Positions 31,195 to 42,889 of a DNA stretch of 64,000 nt are shown piece by piece; within the stretch, counting starts at the first letter, position 1, and every line of letters begins with the position of its first letter. The stretch comes from Mesostigma viride (lineage: Eukaryota > Streptophyta > Mesostigmatophyceae > Mesostigmatales > Mesostigmataceae). Under the pieces are notes generated by a model, which was not told the origin of the DNA, did no database searches, and was given only the letters and a program-made list of their open reading frames with translations. Both the position numbers and the translations under genes were made by a program. The stretch covers positions 64,465-128,464 of the forward strand of contig RPFO01000496.1 of NCBI GenBank assembly GCA_009746045.1, in the 5' to 3' direction.

Positions 31195-32830
31195 CCCTGA
31201 GCCACGAGCCACGAGGTAGCCATGGCTGACGGCGGCGCTCATAACTTTCACGTTTGAGCACCGAATTTAGTCGTGAATATCACAATCGCTTCGTCTTTCT
31301 AAGACGCACATGCTGATATAATTTTCCGACGCTATTACGCAATATACGATGAGCAAACGCCCATCGACGCAACGCAGCCTGACGGCTGCGCTCGGCAATG
31401 AAAATACGTCTGCAGCTCCGGCTGCAGCTTCGCCATCAGGGCCGGAAGGCAGTGGTGACACTAGTCGCGCACTGGTGGCCGCCCAGCACCCTCCCGGGCT
31501 TCCTGCCTCGCCATCGGCCTCGCCAGACCCTAAACGCAGCCGCTCATCCTTTCCACGCGAACCGCGCGTTTCAAGCTAAAAACCTTCAATGTCGACGATT
31601 ACGACTGGTACAACATTGCCCCGTGCACTGCTCTGGAGTGCATTTTCTTCGGGGATTACGCCTCGCTCCTTGAGCTGTGCCTCCACCTTCACAGCATCAA
31701 TCGCCTTCTCGAGCCAAATGGCCGCAGGCTTCAAAGCCGAGATCTGCTGCTGACGGGCCTCCACTACATGACCGGCCTGACCTTCAGCACCTGATTCTCT
31801 GCTCCCTAGCTCCTCAAGAAGTCTGACGGCGAGATCTGGGCCCCCACCATCTCCGCAGCCACATTCCGTTCCATCCTCACGGAAGCCTTCCAGCAGCACG
31901 TGACCCCCCTTGCCGCAGATGTGGCGGCAATGGGCGGCACGCTGGCTACTGAGCTCCCTCACATTTCCACCACCGTCACCTCCACCTCCACCCTCCTCGC
32001 CTCCACCTCCACTGCCACGGCCTCCACGTACCTCCACCGCGCCGACATCAAAGCCCAGCTCCTCGACATCGACCAGCGTCTTAAGAACAATGCCATCGCT
32101 ATCGAGGTCCTGCAGAACACCGCCGGCCTCACCGCCCAGGCAGTGAAGGACATTGCCGCCAAGCCAGCCCCGGCTGGCCTGGCCGGCGATGCTCCTCCCA
32201 TCACCACCTGGGCGGACATGCTTAAGCAACACACCACCTCCACCACCTCCGCCGTCGCAGCCCAGCTTCAACGGCAGACGCTTGACCTCCGCGAGGAGGC
32301 CGAGCTCGCCAAGCGCAGCCTCAACGTCATTGTCAAGAATCTCAAGATGGAGGAAGGTGAGAATTCCGAGAAGCTTGCGCGTGCTTTTGAGAGAGAAATC
32401 CTTGATCGCATGGGCCTTACTGGTGAGATCGAGCTGGCCGCCCACCGCCTTCCCCGCGCGCGGGGTAAGGCAGGGCCACCCCCGCTCCTTCTCACCTTTA
32501 AGACCCCGGCGGACAAGATTTCTTTTCTCAGACGCCGCAAGCGGCTCGAGAAGACTCTCTTCAGTGACCCTTGACGACGACTTGACCCTGGCGCAGCAAC
32601 AACGGCGACGGGAGCTATGGCCAACCTACCTCCAGCTCCGGCAGACCAAGGCGGGGCAGCCGGTGTACTGGAAGGGGGCGGCCATCTACGTCGGCCACAA
32701 GCCCTGGCAGGCGACCCCCTCGACCACCGCGGCCCCAGCGACTCCAGACGCCCCAGCTTAGGGGAATACAGCAGTAGTAGTGTAGACTAGATAGACCGTG
32801 CATGGCCATGTACATGTACGCCTCCTAGAG
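31195..32830 (+). pseudogene. ORF1-only LINE ('half-LINE')
   Basis: Starts with a leader (GTAGCCATGGCTGACGGCGG) shared with the element at 37870. ORF1 begins at 31349 (MSKRPSTQRSL) and is broken: a frame change near 31575, TGA near 31793, and another frame change at about 32570. It reads KTFNVDDYDWYNIAPCTALE, a helical middle (QLLDIDQRLKNNAIAIEV), a basic C-terminal fold (RSLNVIVKNLKMEEGENSEK, LAAHRLPRARGKAGPPPLLL) and the closing DDDLTLAQQQRRRELWPTYL and VYWKGAAIYVGHK. This matches L1-type ORF1 RNA-binding proteins. No ORF2 follows; a 3' UTR starting GGGAATACAGCAGTAGTAGT does. Confidence 0.75.
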
Positions 32831-33876
32831 GCCCTATCCCAGCTTGTTAAATAAAGCATCAATTACAAGCTTAAGGAGTTGGCGAAGATCCTCGAAGATG
32901 ATGGTAGTGGGTATTGTGCTCAGATCCATAGCCCGCAGCCCTTAGGCCCGTAGGTGCGCGCTCACATGGTGATTGCGCCCCAAAATGTAATGACGGCTGC
33001 CTTTGTGGATCATCACCGCAACGCATCAGCTCAACCACAAGACACACATACCGCGAACTGAAGCTATCAACGCGACGCCACAAAGTACCCAGAAATAGAG
33101 CGATACCACCGCAAGTAGTAAAACTGCACAAGTACCGGCGTGGCGCCACACACATCGGCCACAGCCGAAAGTACTCAACTTCCGATCACTGACAGACTTC
33201 CGCCCACTCGATTAGTCACAATACCATATCAACACATAGCCCACATCAGCTCATCAAATACCAACACCAATCAACACAGACAAGATGGGTGAACACAAAC
33301 TTGTATGAATTACCACCAGTTGGTTAATGCACCAATCAACACAGGTTGTTATAGGTTACCCACCAATGTGACTGCGAGCCATAAAAGACAACACAGCTAA
33401 GCCACGCGCTTTATTTAATCGTGTACATGTGTGCCTATGATGAGCCACACTCCAGATGATGCCTAGCTTTATTTAGTTATGCTGTGCCCATGCAGGGAGT
33501 AGCTCTCTGCTGAGACGCCATGCCCTAGCTTCTTTGTATAGCTATGCTGATCTTCCCCCCCATGACAGGCTCCCCCTTCGCTGGGCATAGCTTGAAGATC
33601 ATGGGGATGCACGTGCCCTGGTGCACCTAGAGCAAGGGTCCTTTACATCCCCACCCTTGCAGGAAGTAGCTTAGGATGTATGATAGGCCATATGCCCCCT
33701 CTCAAGGGCTATGTGCTACATATACTCCCAACGGAGTTATGTTACAATTCAATTCAATTAATTCAATTCAATTCAATTCCATCCCATGTTCCCCTTCCAC
33801 TGAGGACTTTGTATGCTCACGTGACGCAGTCACGTGTTTAATTATTAATTTATTATTATTATTATTAATATTATTA
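32831..33876 (+). mobile_element. Non-coding stretch ending in a LINE 3' UTR (type C)
   Basis: 32831-33415 shows nothing recognisable. 33420-33780 is the LINE 3' UTR also seen at 39830-40180 and 49020-49320 (CATGCAGGGAGTAGCTCTCT, CCTTGCAGGAAGTAGC, ATATACTCCCAACGGAG), with an AATTC tail. 33815-33875 is a second tail type: the palindrome CACGTGACGCAGTCACGTG, then TTATTA repeats. Confidence 0.65.
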
Positions 33877-34721
33877 TCAAGGAGACAACGTACCAGCGCA
33901 GGCCATAAATCGGGAGAATCCGGACTATGGTAGCTCGAGCCTGCCGTTTTAATTCTTGTCCGCGTAGTTCGAGTCGTTCAGGATGATGAATATGAATGGA
34001 GATGGAAATGTCAAGGCGCACACGCCCGACCCTGTGGGCAAGCCACCTCCCCCCAAGCGGAGGAGGCGTTTTGATGAGTAGTGTAGTTAGGATTTTCTAG
34101 ATAGAGTTAGGATAGTTCGATCACGCGGCTTCCTCCACCCCATCCATCATGAAATATGTGCTACATGACCTCCCCACGGAGGCATGTTATAATTTAATTT
34201 AATTTTTAATGGAAATGTGTAGCCGTGTGCTTTGAAATTATGGGCCGGTGGCTTACGTGTAGAGCGACTAGATGACCTAGACGGTGGGGCCGGAAACAGC
34301 TTGCTTGATCAGGGCGTGTGTTTCGAGCCTAACTGGCCGGGAGTGTCTAGTGGTGAGCACCATTGCTGCGATCGCTCTCCCACCATTTACGAGGAAATAC
34401 CCGCAAATGGGAAACTACTGAAAAGGTCTAGCTAGTCAGTCATTACGTTAGCCATGCCATGATTCCAAACCGGTCCAATTAGAACTGCACACGGTGCAAA
34501 GGCAAAAATCCGGAGGACAACTTTCAAATGTGCGGTGGGGACCAAAAGCCCGCGTATGCCAGAAAACATCGTGTTGCTGCAGCGACGCGACGATGTGGAC
34601 AACGAATCCAGTGCCAAGCTCGGATCACGTCCACAAAGGAGATCTGGCATCACAGGGTTCAGATGTGCGGAGATACTACGCCGCGATCCAGCCGGTCCAC
34701 GACCTGTGTGTAGAGCTTGTG
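33877..34721 (+). repeat. Dispersed repeat X, longest copy, split by a LINE
   Basis: Runs from GGAGACAACGTACCAGCGCA to GACCTGTGTGTAGAGCTTGT. The same sequence is present in reverse at 42016-42645 and partly at 7092-7336 and 50045-50213. Interrupted by the LINE at 34012-34208. No coding capacity was seen, so it is probably non-autonomous. Confidence 0.75.
34012..34208 (+). mobile_element. 5'-truncated LINE (197 bp), type B, with 10-bp target duplication
   Basis: ATGGAAATGT flanks at 34002-34011 and 34209-34218. The copy is almost identical to 52125-52310, covering the ORF2 end (CCCCCCAAGCGGAGGAGGCG) and 3' UTR. Other repeat X copies carry the uninterrupted site. Confidence 0.9.
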
Positions 34722-34739
34722 AATTATTATCATTAATTC

Positions 34740-34885
34740 ATTATTATTATCATTATTATCATTATTATCATTATTATCATTATTATCATTATTATCATTA
34801 TTATCATTATTATCATTATTCTCATTATTCTCATTATTCTCATTATTCTCATTATTATCATTATTATCATTATTATCATTAATAT
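34740..34885 (+). repeat. (TTATTATCA)n microsatellite
   Basis: Nine-base units with a sub-block of TTATTCTCA variants (34815-34850). Followed at 34889-34980 by another fragment of repeat X ending in three CTTGCCGTTAT copies. Confidence 0.9.
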
Positions 34886-35089
34886 CATCAAGGAGACAAC
34901 CAGCGCAGGCCAGAATCCGGACCATGGTAGCTCGAGCCTGCCGTTATCTTGCCGTTATCTTGCCGTTATCTTGCCGTTGTTATCATTATTATCAATATTA
35001 TTATTAGGTAAATCAGCCTACAAATCCTTAGTAATTGCTAATGTGCAAAAGCACTACATACCCTTAATTCTCCACCCCCACCTCCACCC

Positions 35090-35780
35090 CCACCCCGGCC
35101 CCCGCTAAATAGCTTAGACCGGCAGGATTGGGTGCATGACAGTGTACCCATCCATCCATCGACATCCATCCAAAGCGCCCACACGTTTGCACCGGTAGGA
35201 TTGCGTGTCCCCATCCATCCATCCATCCATCCATCCATCCATCCATCCATCCATCCATCCATCCATCCATCCATCCATCCATCCATCCATCCATCCATCC
35301 ATCCATCCATCCATCCATCCATCCATCCATCCATCCATCCATCCATCCATCCATCCATCCATCCATCCATCCATCCATCCATCCATCCATCCATCCATCC
35401 ATCCATCCATCCATCCATCCATCCATCCATCCATCCATCCATCCATCCATCCATCCATCCATCCATCCATCCATCCATCCATCCATCCATCCATCCATCC
35501 ATCCATCCATCCATCCATCCATCCATCCATCCATCCATCCATCCATCCATCCATCCATCCATCCATCCATCCATCCATCCATCCATCCATCCATCCATCC
35601 ATCCATCCATCCATCCATCCATCCATCCATCCATCATGCATCCATCCATCCATCCATCCATCCATCCATCCATCGATCCATCCATCGATCCATCCATCCA
35701 TCCATCCATCCATCCATCCATCCATCCATCCGCCGGGTTAATGCTCCGTGGCCGGCTCCCCAACGGGAGCACGAGTTTAA
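35090..35780 (+). mobile_element. LINE 3' end whose ATCC run has grown to over 500 bp
   Basis: CACACGTTTGCACCGGTAGG leads into an ATCC array (35206-35730), then TTAATGCTCCGTG, the hairpin CTCCCCAACGGGAG and a decayed TTAA tail. The same order with a short ATCC run occurs in the LINE at 30096. Repeat-encoded frames (MDGW or HPSI) are artefacts. Confidence 0.85.
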
Positions 35781-35785
35781 CTTAA

Positions 35786-36196
35786 GTAATCCATCCATCC
35801 ATCCATCCATCCATCCATCCATCCATCCATCCATCCATCCATCCATCCATCCATCCATCCATCCATCAATCCATCCATCCATCCATCCATCCATCCATCC
35901 ATCCATCCATCCATCCATCCATCCATCCATCCATCCATCCATCCATCCATCCATCCATCCATCCATCCATCCATCCATCCATCCATCCATCCATCCATCC
36001 ATCCATCCATCCGTCCGTCCATCCGTCCATCCGTCCATCCGTCCGTCCGTCCGTCCGTCCGTCCGTCCGTCCGTCCGTCCGTCCGTCCGTCCGTCCGTCC
36101 GTCCGTCCGTCCGTCCGTCCGTCCATCCGTCCGTCCGTCCGTCCATCCGTCCGTCCGTCCGTCCGTCCGTCCGTCCATCCATCCATCCATCCATTA
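35786..36196 (+). repeat. (ATCC)n with a (GTCC)n sub-block
   Basis: ATCC units up to 36012, then mostly GTCC units to 36175, then ATCC again. It starts just after a LINE tail. A single C/T to G/A type of change has been spread over some 40 adjacent units, so that variant was itself amplified. Confidence 0.95.
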
Positions 36197-36654
36197 ATTA
36201 ATTAATTAATAAGCACGTGACTGCGTCACGTGGGTGCCAATACAGAGTATAAAGGAACCTTCAACCCTATAAACACAGCGAGAAGGAGGGAGGGCGCCCT
36301 AGCTTCTCTCACTGCCGCAGGTGGGCAGGCCACAGCAGAGCGCTCTCTCCACGGCATGGTGCCGGGGCGCAACACTGTGGGTGGAATACAGCCAGTGCAA
36401 TACCATAGGTAGGCTGACGCATAGCTTATGCTACAAATGTGAGGTGGGCTCAAGACGTCGGCTAATTAAGGCGCAAGCTGATGGCCACAAGGTGCCAGAG
36501 CTAATTGAAGGTACTATAACGCTGTGCGCTAATATCGTTTCAAGTGCTGTAATGCCTAAGCTATCCCATAATCGATTGCCCCCATCTAGACAACTAGCTG
36601 GAGTGCTCTATCCCGGGGAAGCCCGGGGGGGCTTCCACAGTTTCTTGTTGACAT
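36197..36654. other. LINE-type tail plus non-coding sequence
   Basis: TTAA repeats followed by GCACGTGACTGCGTCACGTG (36212-36231) resemble the palindromic 3' end at 33815, in reverse. 36250-36654 has no recognised gene. Confidence 0.45.
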
Positions 36655-36890
36655 AGAGGTCCCCGCCCGGCCCGCCAGTACACTTGGGGCTTCTCGGGGT
36701 TGGTCTTGTGGCGTCCATCCATCCATCCATCCATCCATCCATCCATCCATCCATCCATCCATCCATCCATCCATCCATCCATCCATCCATCCATCCATCC
36801 ATCCATCCATCGGGGTTAATGCTCCGTGACTCCCCAACGGGAGCACGAGTTTAATTAATTAATAATTAATTAATTACATAATTAATTAAT
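36655..36890. mobile_element. LINE ORF1 scrap (-) abutting a LINE 3' end (+)
   Basis: Minus strand 36715-36655 encodes the ORF1 C-terminus ([18 protein letters not shown]). Next to it an ATCC run (36713-36812) leads into GTTAATGCTCCGTGACTCCC, the type A hairpin and a long TTAA tail (36851-36890). Confidence 0.7.
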
Positions 36891-36939
36891 TAGTTAATGT
36901 GCAAACCAAAGGGAATTAATATTAATTAATAAGTGGGCT

Positions 36940-37110
36940 CCTTGCGCAGCATCTTGGTAGCGGTGTCGTCGAGTCGTTTCTCCAGCTCCTGCATCAGCGT
37001 CCACGTCTCGATGCCATAGGTCAGGATCGTCAAAATGTCGACCTTGAACAGGTCGCGCTTGACAAGCCAGGCCGGGCAGGGCGGGGTTGCTCAACCAGCT
37101 ACGGTGCTCC
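36940..37110 (-). pseudogene. LINE ORF2 fragment
   Basis: Minus-strand reading gives LFKVDILTILTYGIETWTL then ELEKRLDDTATKMLRK, aligned with LFKVLVLTVLTYGAEAWTL in the ORF2 copy at 51655-51715. Only this piece remains. Confidence 0.65.
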
Positions 37111-37539
37111 TGGAGCTGCCCCCACGTACATACGCCATGCCGATCGATCCGGGCCGTCATGTCATCCTCGCAGTCGGGAAGCCAACTGCAGATCGAAGCA
37201 GCATGATCGAAGCAGGTATATATAAGTTTAGGTCGTGGCCGGTGTCGTCTAACTATAATAGAGGCCGGGAGCTAGTTCAAGCAGGGGGCCGCCCAGGCCG
37301 ATCGAGGGCCATGGCCTCGACCGTTTGGGGGAGCCCTGATCGATTACTAGACCGACAGCACGGGCCTCGATCGAGCGCCAGGCAGTCCAGCCAGAGTTGG
37401 ACAGACTCCGTGGCTTCTCGATGAGCATCACTGATGTCGTCGGAATAGATGAGGTCTGACAGCGTCTTAGCGAGAAAATTCTGCTGGTGGCCCTTAGTAG
37501 TTCTTCGCCGGGCTCATCGCTAATCACTCTAGTACGCCA

Positions 37540-37770
37540 GGTTCGCGAGCGGCCAGCATGCGTCGCAAGAGGTCGCACGACTTCACCTGGACGCCGGACG
37601 ACTCGAGACCTGACCCCCGCTCAGCAGCAGCAGCGACGCGACTTGTGGCCGGAATTCCTCCGCGCCACAAGCAGGATCCCCAGAAGCCGGCCAAGGTCCG
37701 GCTAGTGGACTGGGCGGGGACCCCATATGCAAGATGTGGACGCCCGGCCCGCGGGCTAGATTAGCCCTTG
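37540..37770 (+). pseudogene. LINE ORF1 C-terminal fragment
   Basis: Several frames together give the ORF1 closing signature (TWTPDDSRPD, RDLWPEFLR, HKQDPQKPAKV). 37111-37540 is non-coding with scattered CGATCGA motifs. Confidence 0.6.
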
Positions 37771-37869
37771 TAACCATTGGTACATAGTCATTGTCGCCAT
37801 TGTATAGCCACTAGCTGCTGCCGAGAACTTGTAGCCATGCCTACAAGCAGCATTTAACCCATAAGGCAC

Positions 37870-40180
37870 AACAAAGATTCGAGCTAGGTAGCCATGGCTG
37901 ACGGCGGAGCTCATAACTTCCACGTTTGGGCACCAAAGTCGGCCATGAATATCGCAATCGCTTCGTCTTTCTAAGACGCACACGCTGGTATGTTTTCCCG
38001 AAGCTATTACGCAATCATCATGACGAGCAAACGCACCTCGACGCAGCGCAGCTTAGTAGCGGCACCGCTTCGAGCTCTGAAGCTACGCAAAAACGGCTAC
38101 GCCTAGAGTTCCACCGCCCGGCCTGGAACTAGGCAGCAGTACCACTTCCCAAGCTTTAGTGGTACATTCGGCCCCTTCTTCGGCCTTGCCGTTGGCCTCT
38201 CCTGAGCCCAATTAAGCGCAGTCGTCCCGCCAAGCCACGTACCCAGCCAGTCAGTTACGATTTCCCCATCGACGAGCCATGCACACTTTTGGCAGAAAGG
38301 TCCGAGTGACCAGCTGCACGTCCTGTTTCATCATGGGACGTGGGCCGGCCACGCTTTTTGAATTGTGCTATACCAACTCAAGAGTCGGGATGACCGCGGC
38401 CTTCGCCTGCCGTCAGGTGGCAGCTCGACCAGTTTGGCTGCAAAGCTGCACTGTCAGCCCCTCTCGATCGTCCCCACTAATTGCAACAAATTGCCCTTGG
38501 CTCCCTCCTCGGACGCTCCGACGCCCAGATTTTTTCTCCCACCCCTGTGACCGACACCATTCGCGACCTCCTTAGGGACGCCGTCGAGCAGCACTGTGAC
38601 TCCCCTCGCTGCAGAATCATGTGGCAGCAGTAGGCAGCACGCTGGCTAGCTGCTGAGCTCTCTCACCTTTCCACCACCGTCACCTCCACCTCCATGCACC
38701 CTCCTCGCCTCCACCTCCACTGCCTGCCTCAACCTCCACCGGCGCCGACATCAACACCCATGCATGGGCTGCAGCTCCACGACATAGACAAGCGGCCTAG
38801 CTCCACGACCACGCCATCGCCATCGAGTGCCCCTCAGTGCAAAACACTGCAGGCCTCACCGCCCCAGGCGGTAAAGGACATTGCCGCCAAGCCAGCCCCC
38901 GCTGCATGCATGCATGCAGGCCTGGCAGGCGATGCTCCCCCCCAGACCTGGGCGGACATGCTGAAGCATGCCACACCACCTACACCACAGTCCACCATGC
39001 ATCGCGGTACAGCTCAAGCAACACACGCTCGACCTCCACGAGGAGGCCGACCTCACCAAGCGCAGCCACGATGTCATCGTCTAGCACTTCGACCAGCCGG
39101 CAGGTGAGAACTCGGAGTCTCTCATGCCCTTGCGTTTAAGCGCGACATTCTTACCCCCATGCAACTCACTGGTGAGCTGCATGCGGATGTCGGCTGTCCG
39201 CCTTCCCCGCGCGCGGGGTAAGGCTAGCTGGCCCGGCGCCCCTGCTCCTCACCTGGCGGATAAGCTGTCGTTTCTTATAAATGCTGCAAAGAAGCTCTCG
39301 GGGACTTCCTACACGCTGGACGACGACTTGACCCTGGCCCATGCAGCAACAGCAGCGACGGGAGCTATGGCCTACCTATCGATCCAGCTCCGGCAGAGCG
39401 CAGGGGGGAAACCTGTATACTGGAGGGGGGATCGAGGTCATCCACGTCGACCACAAGCCCTCACATGGCAGGCGCCCCCAGCCGCCCCAGCAACCCCAGT
39501 CTAGGGAATATATATTCATTGAGAATGATAGATTACGGAGGTGAGATAGGCATGCAACATAAGGAAAAACCCGATAACTGGGAGAATAACCCTGAAGAAA
39601 TTAATAGTAATCTGACACAGACATCCAAGGATCACGCCAGCTGCACAAGGTACAACTAACTATACATCACAAAACTACACGCAGCAACAGCGCTGCCGGC
39701 CCACCATGCAGGCCTGGAAGGGATCTAGACCGCATGGGTCGCGACAAAGTCGGCCCGGGTGCGGCGGGAATATATATTGTAGCAGTAGTGTAGATTAGTC
39801 AGGCTTAGCCTAGCACGTGGCCCACGCTTACGCGCATGTGCGCCTATAATGGGACTCCCCATGGATCGGATGCATTCAGACTGTAGCCCAGCCGTTGCCT
39901 ATGCAGCTAGAGCTAGAGCTCCTCTCTGCTGAGAAGGCATGCCCCAGCAATTGTTTAGCCATGGTTGTCGGCCTTGATGATGATCTTCCACCCCATGCCA
40001 GGCCTTAACTTATAGGTATGATACAACATCATGGTGGTGCAGGTGCACTTTGTGCATCCAGAGCCCAGGAGATGGAGTTTACAACCTACCCTTGCAGGAA
40101 GTAGCACAGAATGCCATATGCCATATGCCCCTTCTCAGGGATATGTACTCCCAACATGTATACTCCCAACGGAGATATGT
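37870..40180 (+). pseudogene. Second ORF1-only LINE, heavily decayed, with 3' UTR
   Basis: The leader (GTAGCCATGGCTGACGGCGG) and ORF1 blocks match 31195-32830: VKDIAAKPAP (38870), TWADMLKH (38950), RLPRARGKA (39200), YTLDDDLTLAHA (39310) and the VYWRGD-type closing (39415). Frameshifts and insertions are frequent. After a GTAGCAGTAGTGTAGATTAG motif (39780) comes the type C 3' UTR, ending at TACTCCCAACGGAG (40160). No ORF2 lies between them. Confidence 0.7.
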
Positions 40181-40533
40181 TTCCGCGTGAATGACTAGCC
40201 TTGCCATCATACCTGGACACCGGCCTAGCTGCTGCATGCCACGTGCAACGATAATTAAATCACGGCCGGTACTCATAGACAACCAGCCGGCAGCCATACC
40301 CTTTTATAGCTTAGCTGAATACAAGTAGCACAGGCATTCATGCATGCTAATTGCTGTATACGTCTACATATCGCCTCGCTCTGCTGCATGCTTGCCCACG
40401 CGCTTTCCTAATTGTAGTAGTGAGCACTATGCCCATGCGGGTCTTATTGCATCCCCAGAATTTGCCGGATCGTATCCGATTGCTGCTGTGGCATGCCTCT
40501 GGCATGAAGGAAAGGGGGGGTCTCTGCCCCTTT
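40181..40533 (+). mobile_element. LINE type A 3' region, target of a hAT-like element
   Basis: 40440-40533 matches the region before the 3' hairpin in the copy at 8339 (CTTGCCGGATCG, GGCATGCCTCTGGCATGAAG). It is cut by the insertion at 40534 and continues after 41978. 40181-40440 shows nothing else. Confidence 0.6.
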
Positions 40534-41977
40534 CAGTGAACAGCCATACGGCGTATAATACGCCGTATGGCGCGTATTATACGCCATACGCAAGATTTCC
40601 GTATGAAAATGGGAAAAAAAATACGCACTGCGTATTTTTTGCGTATTTTTTGCGTATTGCGTATTTTTTGCGTATTTTTTGCGTATGAACCTCGTTCGAA
40701 GTAGCTTCTGGCATCATTTTGGACGGCACGTGGAGCCGGAACTAGATGCAGGTGCCAAGCTGGCCGTGCATGTACGACTGTACGTGCATTGCTGCAGATT
40801 GCTGCGTGTCCGACTAGGGTCTAGGAGACGAAGGACGAGGAAATTAGGTGACGAAGTTATGTTGTCTGCCAACAAGGGCGCGCATCTGGCACCTAGCATT
40901 TAATCGTAGCACAATTGACATCCAGGCACCATGGCTAGCGACGGTGATGGTGTGGGTCTATGGAACACGATGATAATGGGGCCGACGAGATGCAGGCCGT
41001 ATTCGAGACTGTCTGGACACACATCGTGAAAGAACAGACTCTCAACAAGAAAGGGCAGCCGACAGGTAACTACTAGCTCAGTGACGTGCACACTTTTGGA
41101 TGCAAAATTCTCGGATTCTACCACCCGAGCAAGGCTAGCACCCACCATATCATGGGCGCTACGTATGCGAAGGAGGCAAGAGTGAGCGAGTGCAAGAGGC
41201 CGCCGGAGGCATTACGTCGCAGGCTGCGGGGTATTTGGTGTGACTCGCGATGCACATAAATGCCTTATTTAGCCATGCAGGCTGCTGCTAGCCAGCCACC
41301 GTACCATATGTGTTAATGGTTTAGGGAAGCTGGGTCGGGTTGCTGGCATGCATGCTATCCTGCACGCTAGCCACATTGTTGGCAGCCCGTATGGATTCTT
41401 GCTTCATGTAGATCAATATTGCATGGTGGCCTACCACGAGTAGGCAAGATGTCTGTTTCTGGCACAATGTCTTATTACTTTTGGCAAGTTGGCCGACTGA
41501 CCATGTGCAGTATTTCAGTCCTAGTATAGCCATTCCATGCAGTGATGGCATGGTTTTTTAACTTCAACATACAGTAATGGTGGCAGCGATCTCTTTACCA
41601 CTGCAAGTGTCAATGTGCATGCATATCTACTTGTGTTATTATCCTTTTCAGGTGTGCACTGATTGTGCATACAACTTTGTTATTTTGTGCTATTTACAGA
41701 CATTATTAATAACAACAGATGTACAATGCTTGTATTTGTAGGCATGCAGCGACGGCAACGGCAATATTATGTGATGATGTGTTAAATAAAGTGGTGTTGC
41801 AAGAACACAAAAAAAACATGCCTGATTGGTCAGAATGTTGAAGAACCCCCTGAACCATGCAAAAAACAGCATTTTCAAGAGTCCCCGTACGATTTGCGTA
41901 TTATACCCCGTATGGGCGTATTATACACCATACCCATGGGCCCCGTACGATTGCGTATTGCGTATGGCTGTACACTG
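40534..41977. mobile_element. Non-autonomous hAT-like transposon (1,444 bp)
   Basis: The 8-bp direct repeat GCCCCTTT flanks it at 40526-40533 and 41978-41985. The ends are inverted: CAGTGAACAGCCATACG at the left and, reversed, CAGTGTACAGCCATACG at the right. An 8-bp duplication with CAGTG ends is typical of the hAT superfamily. Subterminal regions are full of palindromes (GGCGTATAATACGCC) and GCGTATTTTTT repeats, as where a transposase would bind. No transposase frame was found inside. Confidence 0.75.
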
Positions 41978-42015
41978 GCCCCTTTTGACTTTTCCTGCTG
42001 TGCATATACCCCTTG

Positions 42016-42645
42016 GCACAAGCTCTACAAACAGGTCGTGGACCGGCTGGATCGCGTAGTATCTCCGCACATCTGAACCCTGTGGTGCCAGATCTCCTTT
42101 GCGGCCGTTCCGAGCTTGGAACTGGATTCGTTGTCCACATTGTCGCGTCGCTGCAGCAACACGATGTTTTCTGGCATACGCGGGCTTTTGGTTCCCGCCG
42201 CAGTGACATTTGAAAGTGCTGTCCTCCGGATTTTTGCCTTTGCACCGTGTGCAGTTCTTGGACGTTTGGAATCATGGCATGGCTAACGTAATGACTGACT
42301 AGCTAGACCTTTTCAGTAGTTTCCCATTTGCGGGTATTTCCTCGTAAATGGTGGGAGAGCGATCGCGGCAATGGTGCTTACCCCTAGACACTCCCGGCCA
42401 GCTAGGCTCGAAACACACGCCCTGATCAAGCAAGCTAGCTGTTTCCGGCCCCAACGTCTAGGTCATCTAGTCGCTCTACACGTTACTAAGCCAGCCATAA
42501 TTTCAATGCACAAGGCTACACATTTCCATCACCATTCATATTCATCATCCTGAACGACTCGAACTACGCGGACAAGATAACGGCAGGCTCGAGCTACCAT
42601 GGTCTGGATTCTCCCGATTTCTGGCCTGCGCTGGTTGTCTCCTTA
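42016..42645 (-). repeat. Dispersed repeat X, copy 2
   Basis: Reverse-complement match to 33877-34721 without the LINE insertion. It is followed at 42650-42760 by a worn type A LINE tail (AGCACTCCGGTGCTAAGTGA, TAATTAAT). Confidence 0.75.
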
Positions 42646-42889
42646 CAGGGATTGATCATTAAAAGCACTCCGGTGCTAAGTGACTCCCCAATTAATCAAC
42701 TGAACGTGTGCACGTGTTTTAAGTAATCAATTAGTTAACTAATTAATTCATGCCTAGCAAAGCGGGCGCGTGCCTGGCACATAACATAATCCACTATGAA
42801 TATTCGTACGTGAACACCGGAACTGTGACAGGACGCAACCATGCCAGATGCCGGTCTGCAGTGGACATGGCGGGGTAATGCCGTGCTCA

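Noticed and set aside
35038-36846. MDGW/HPSI repeat proteins
   Set aside because: Frames of the ATCC satellites; period four gives a 12-bp, four-residue repeat in every frame.
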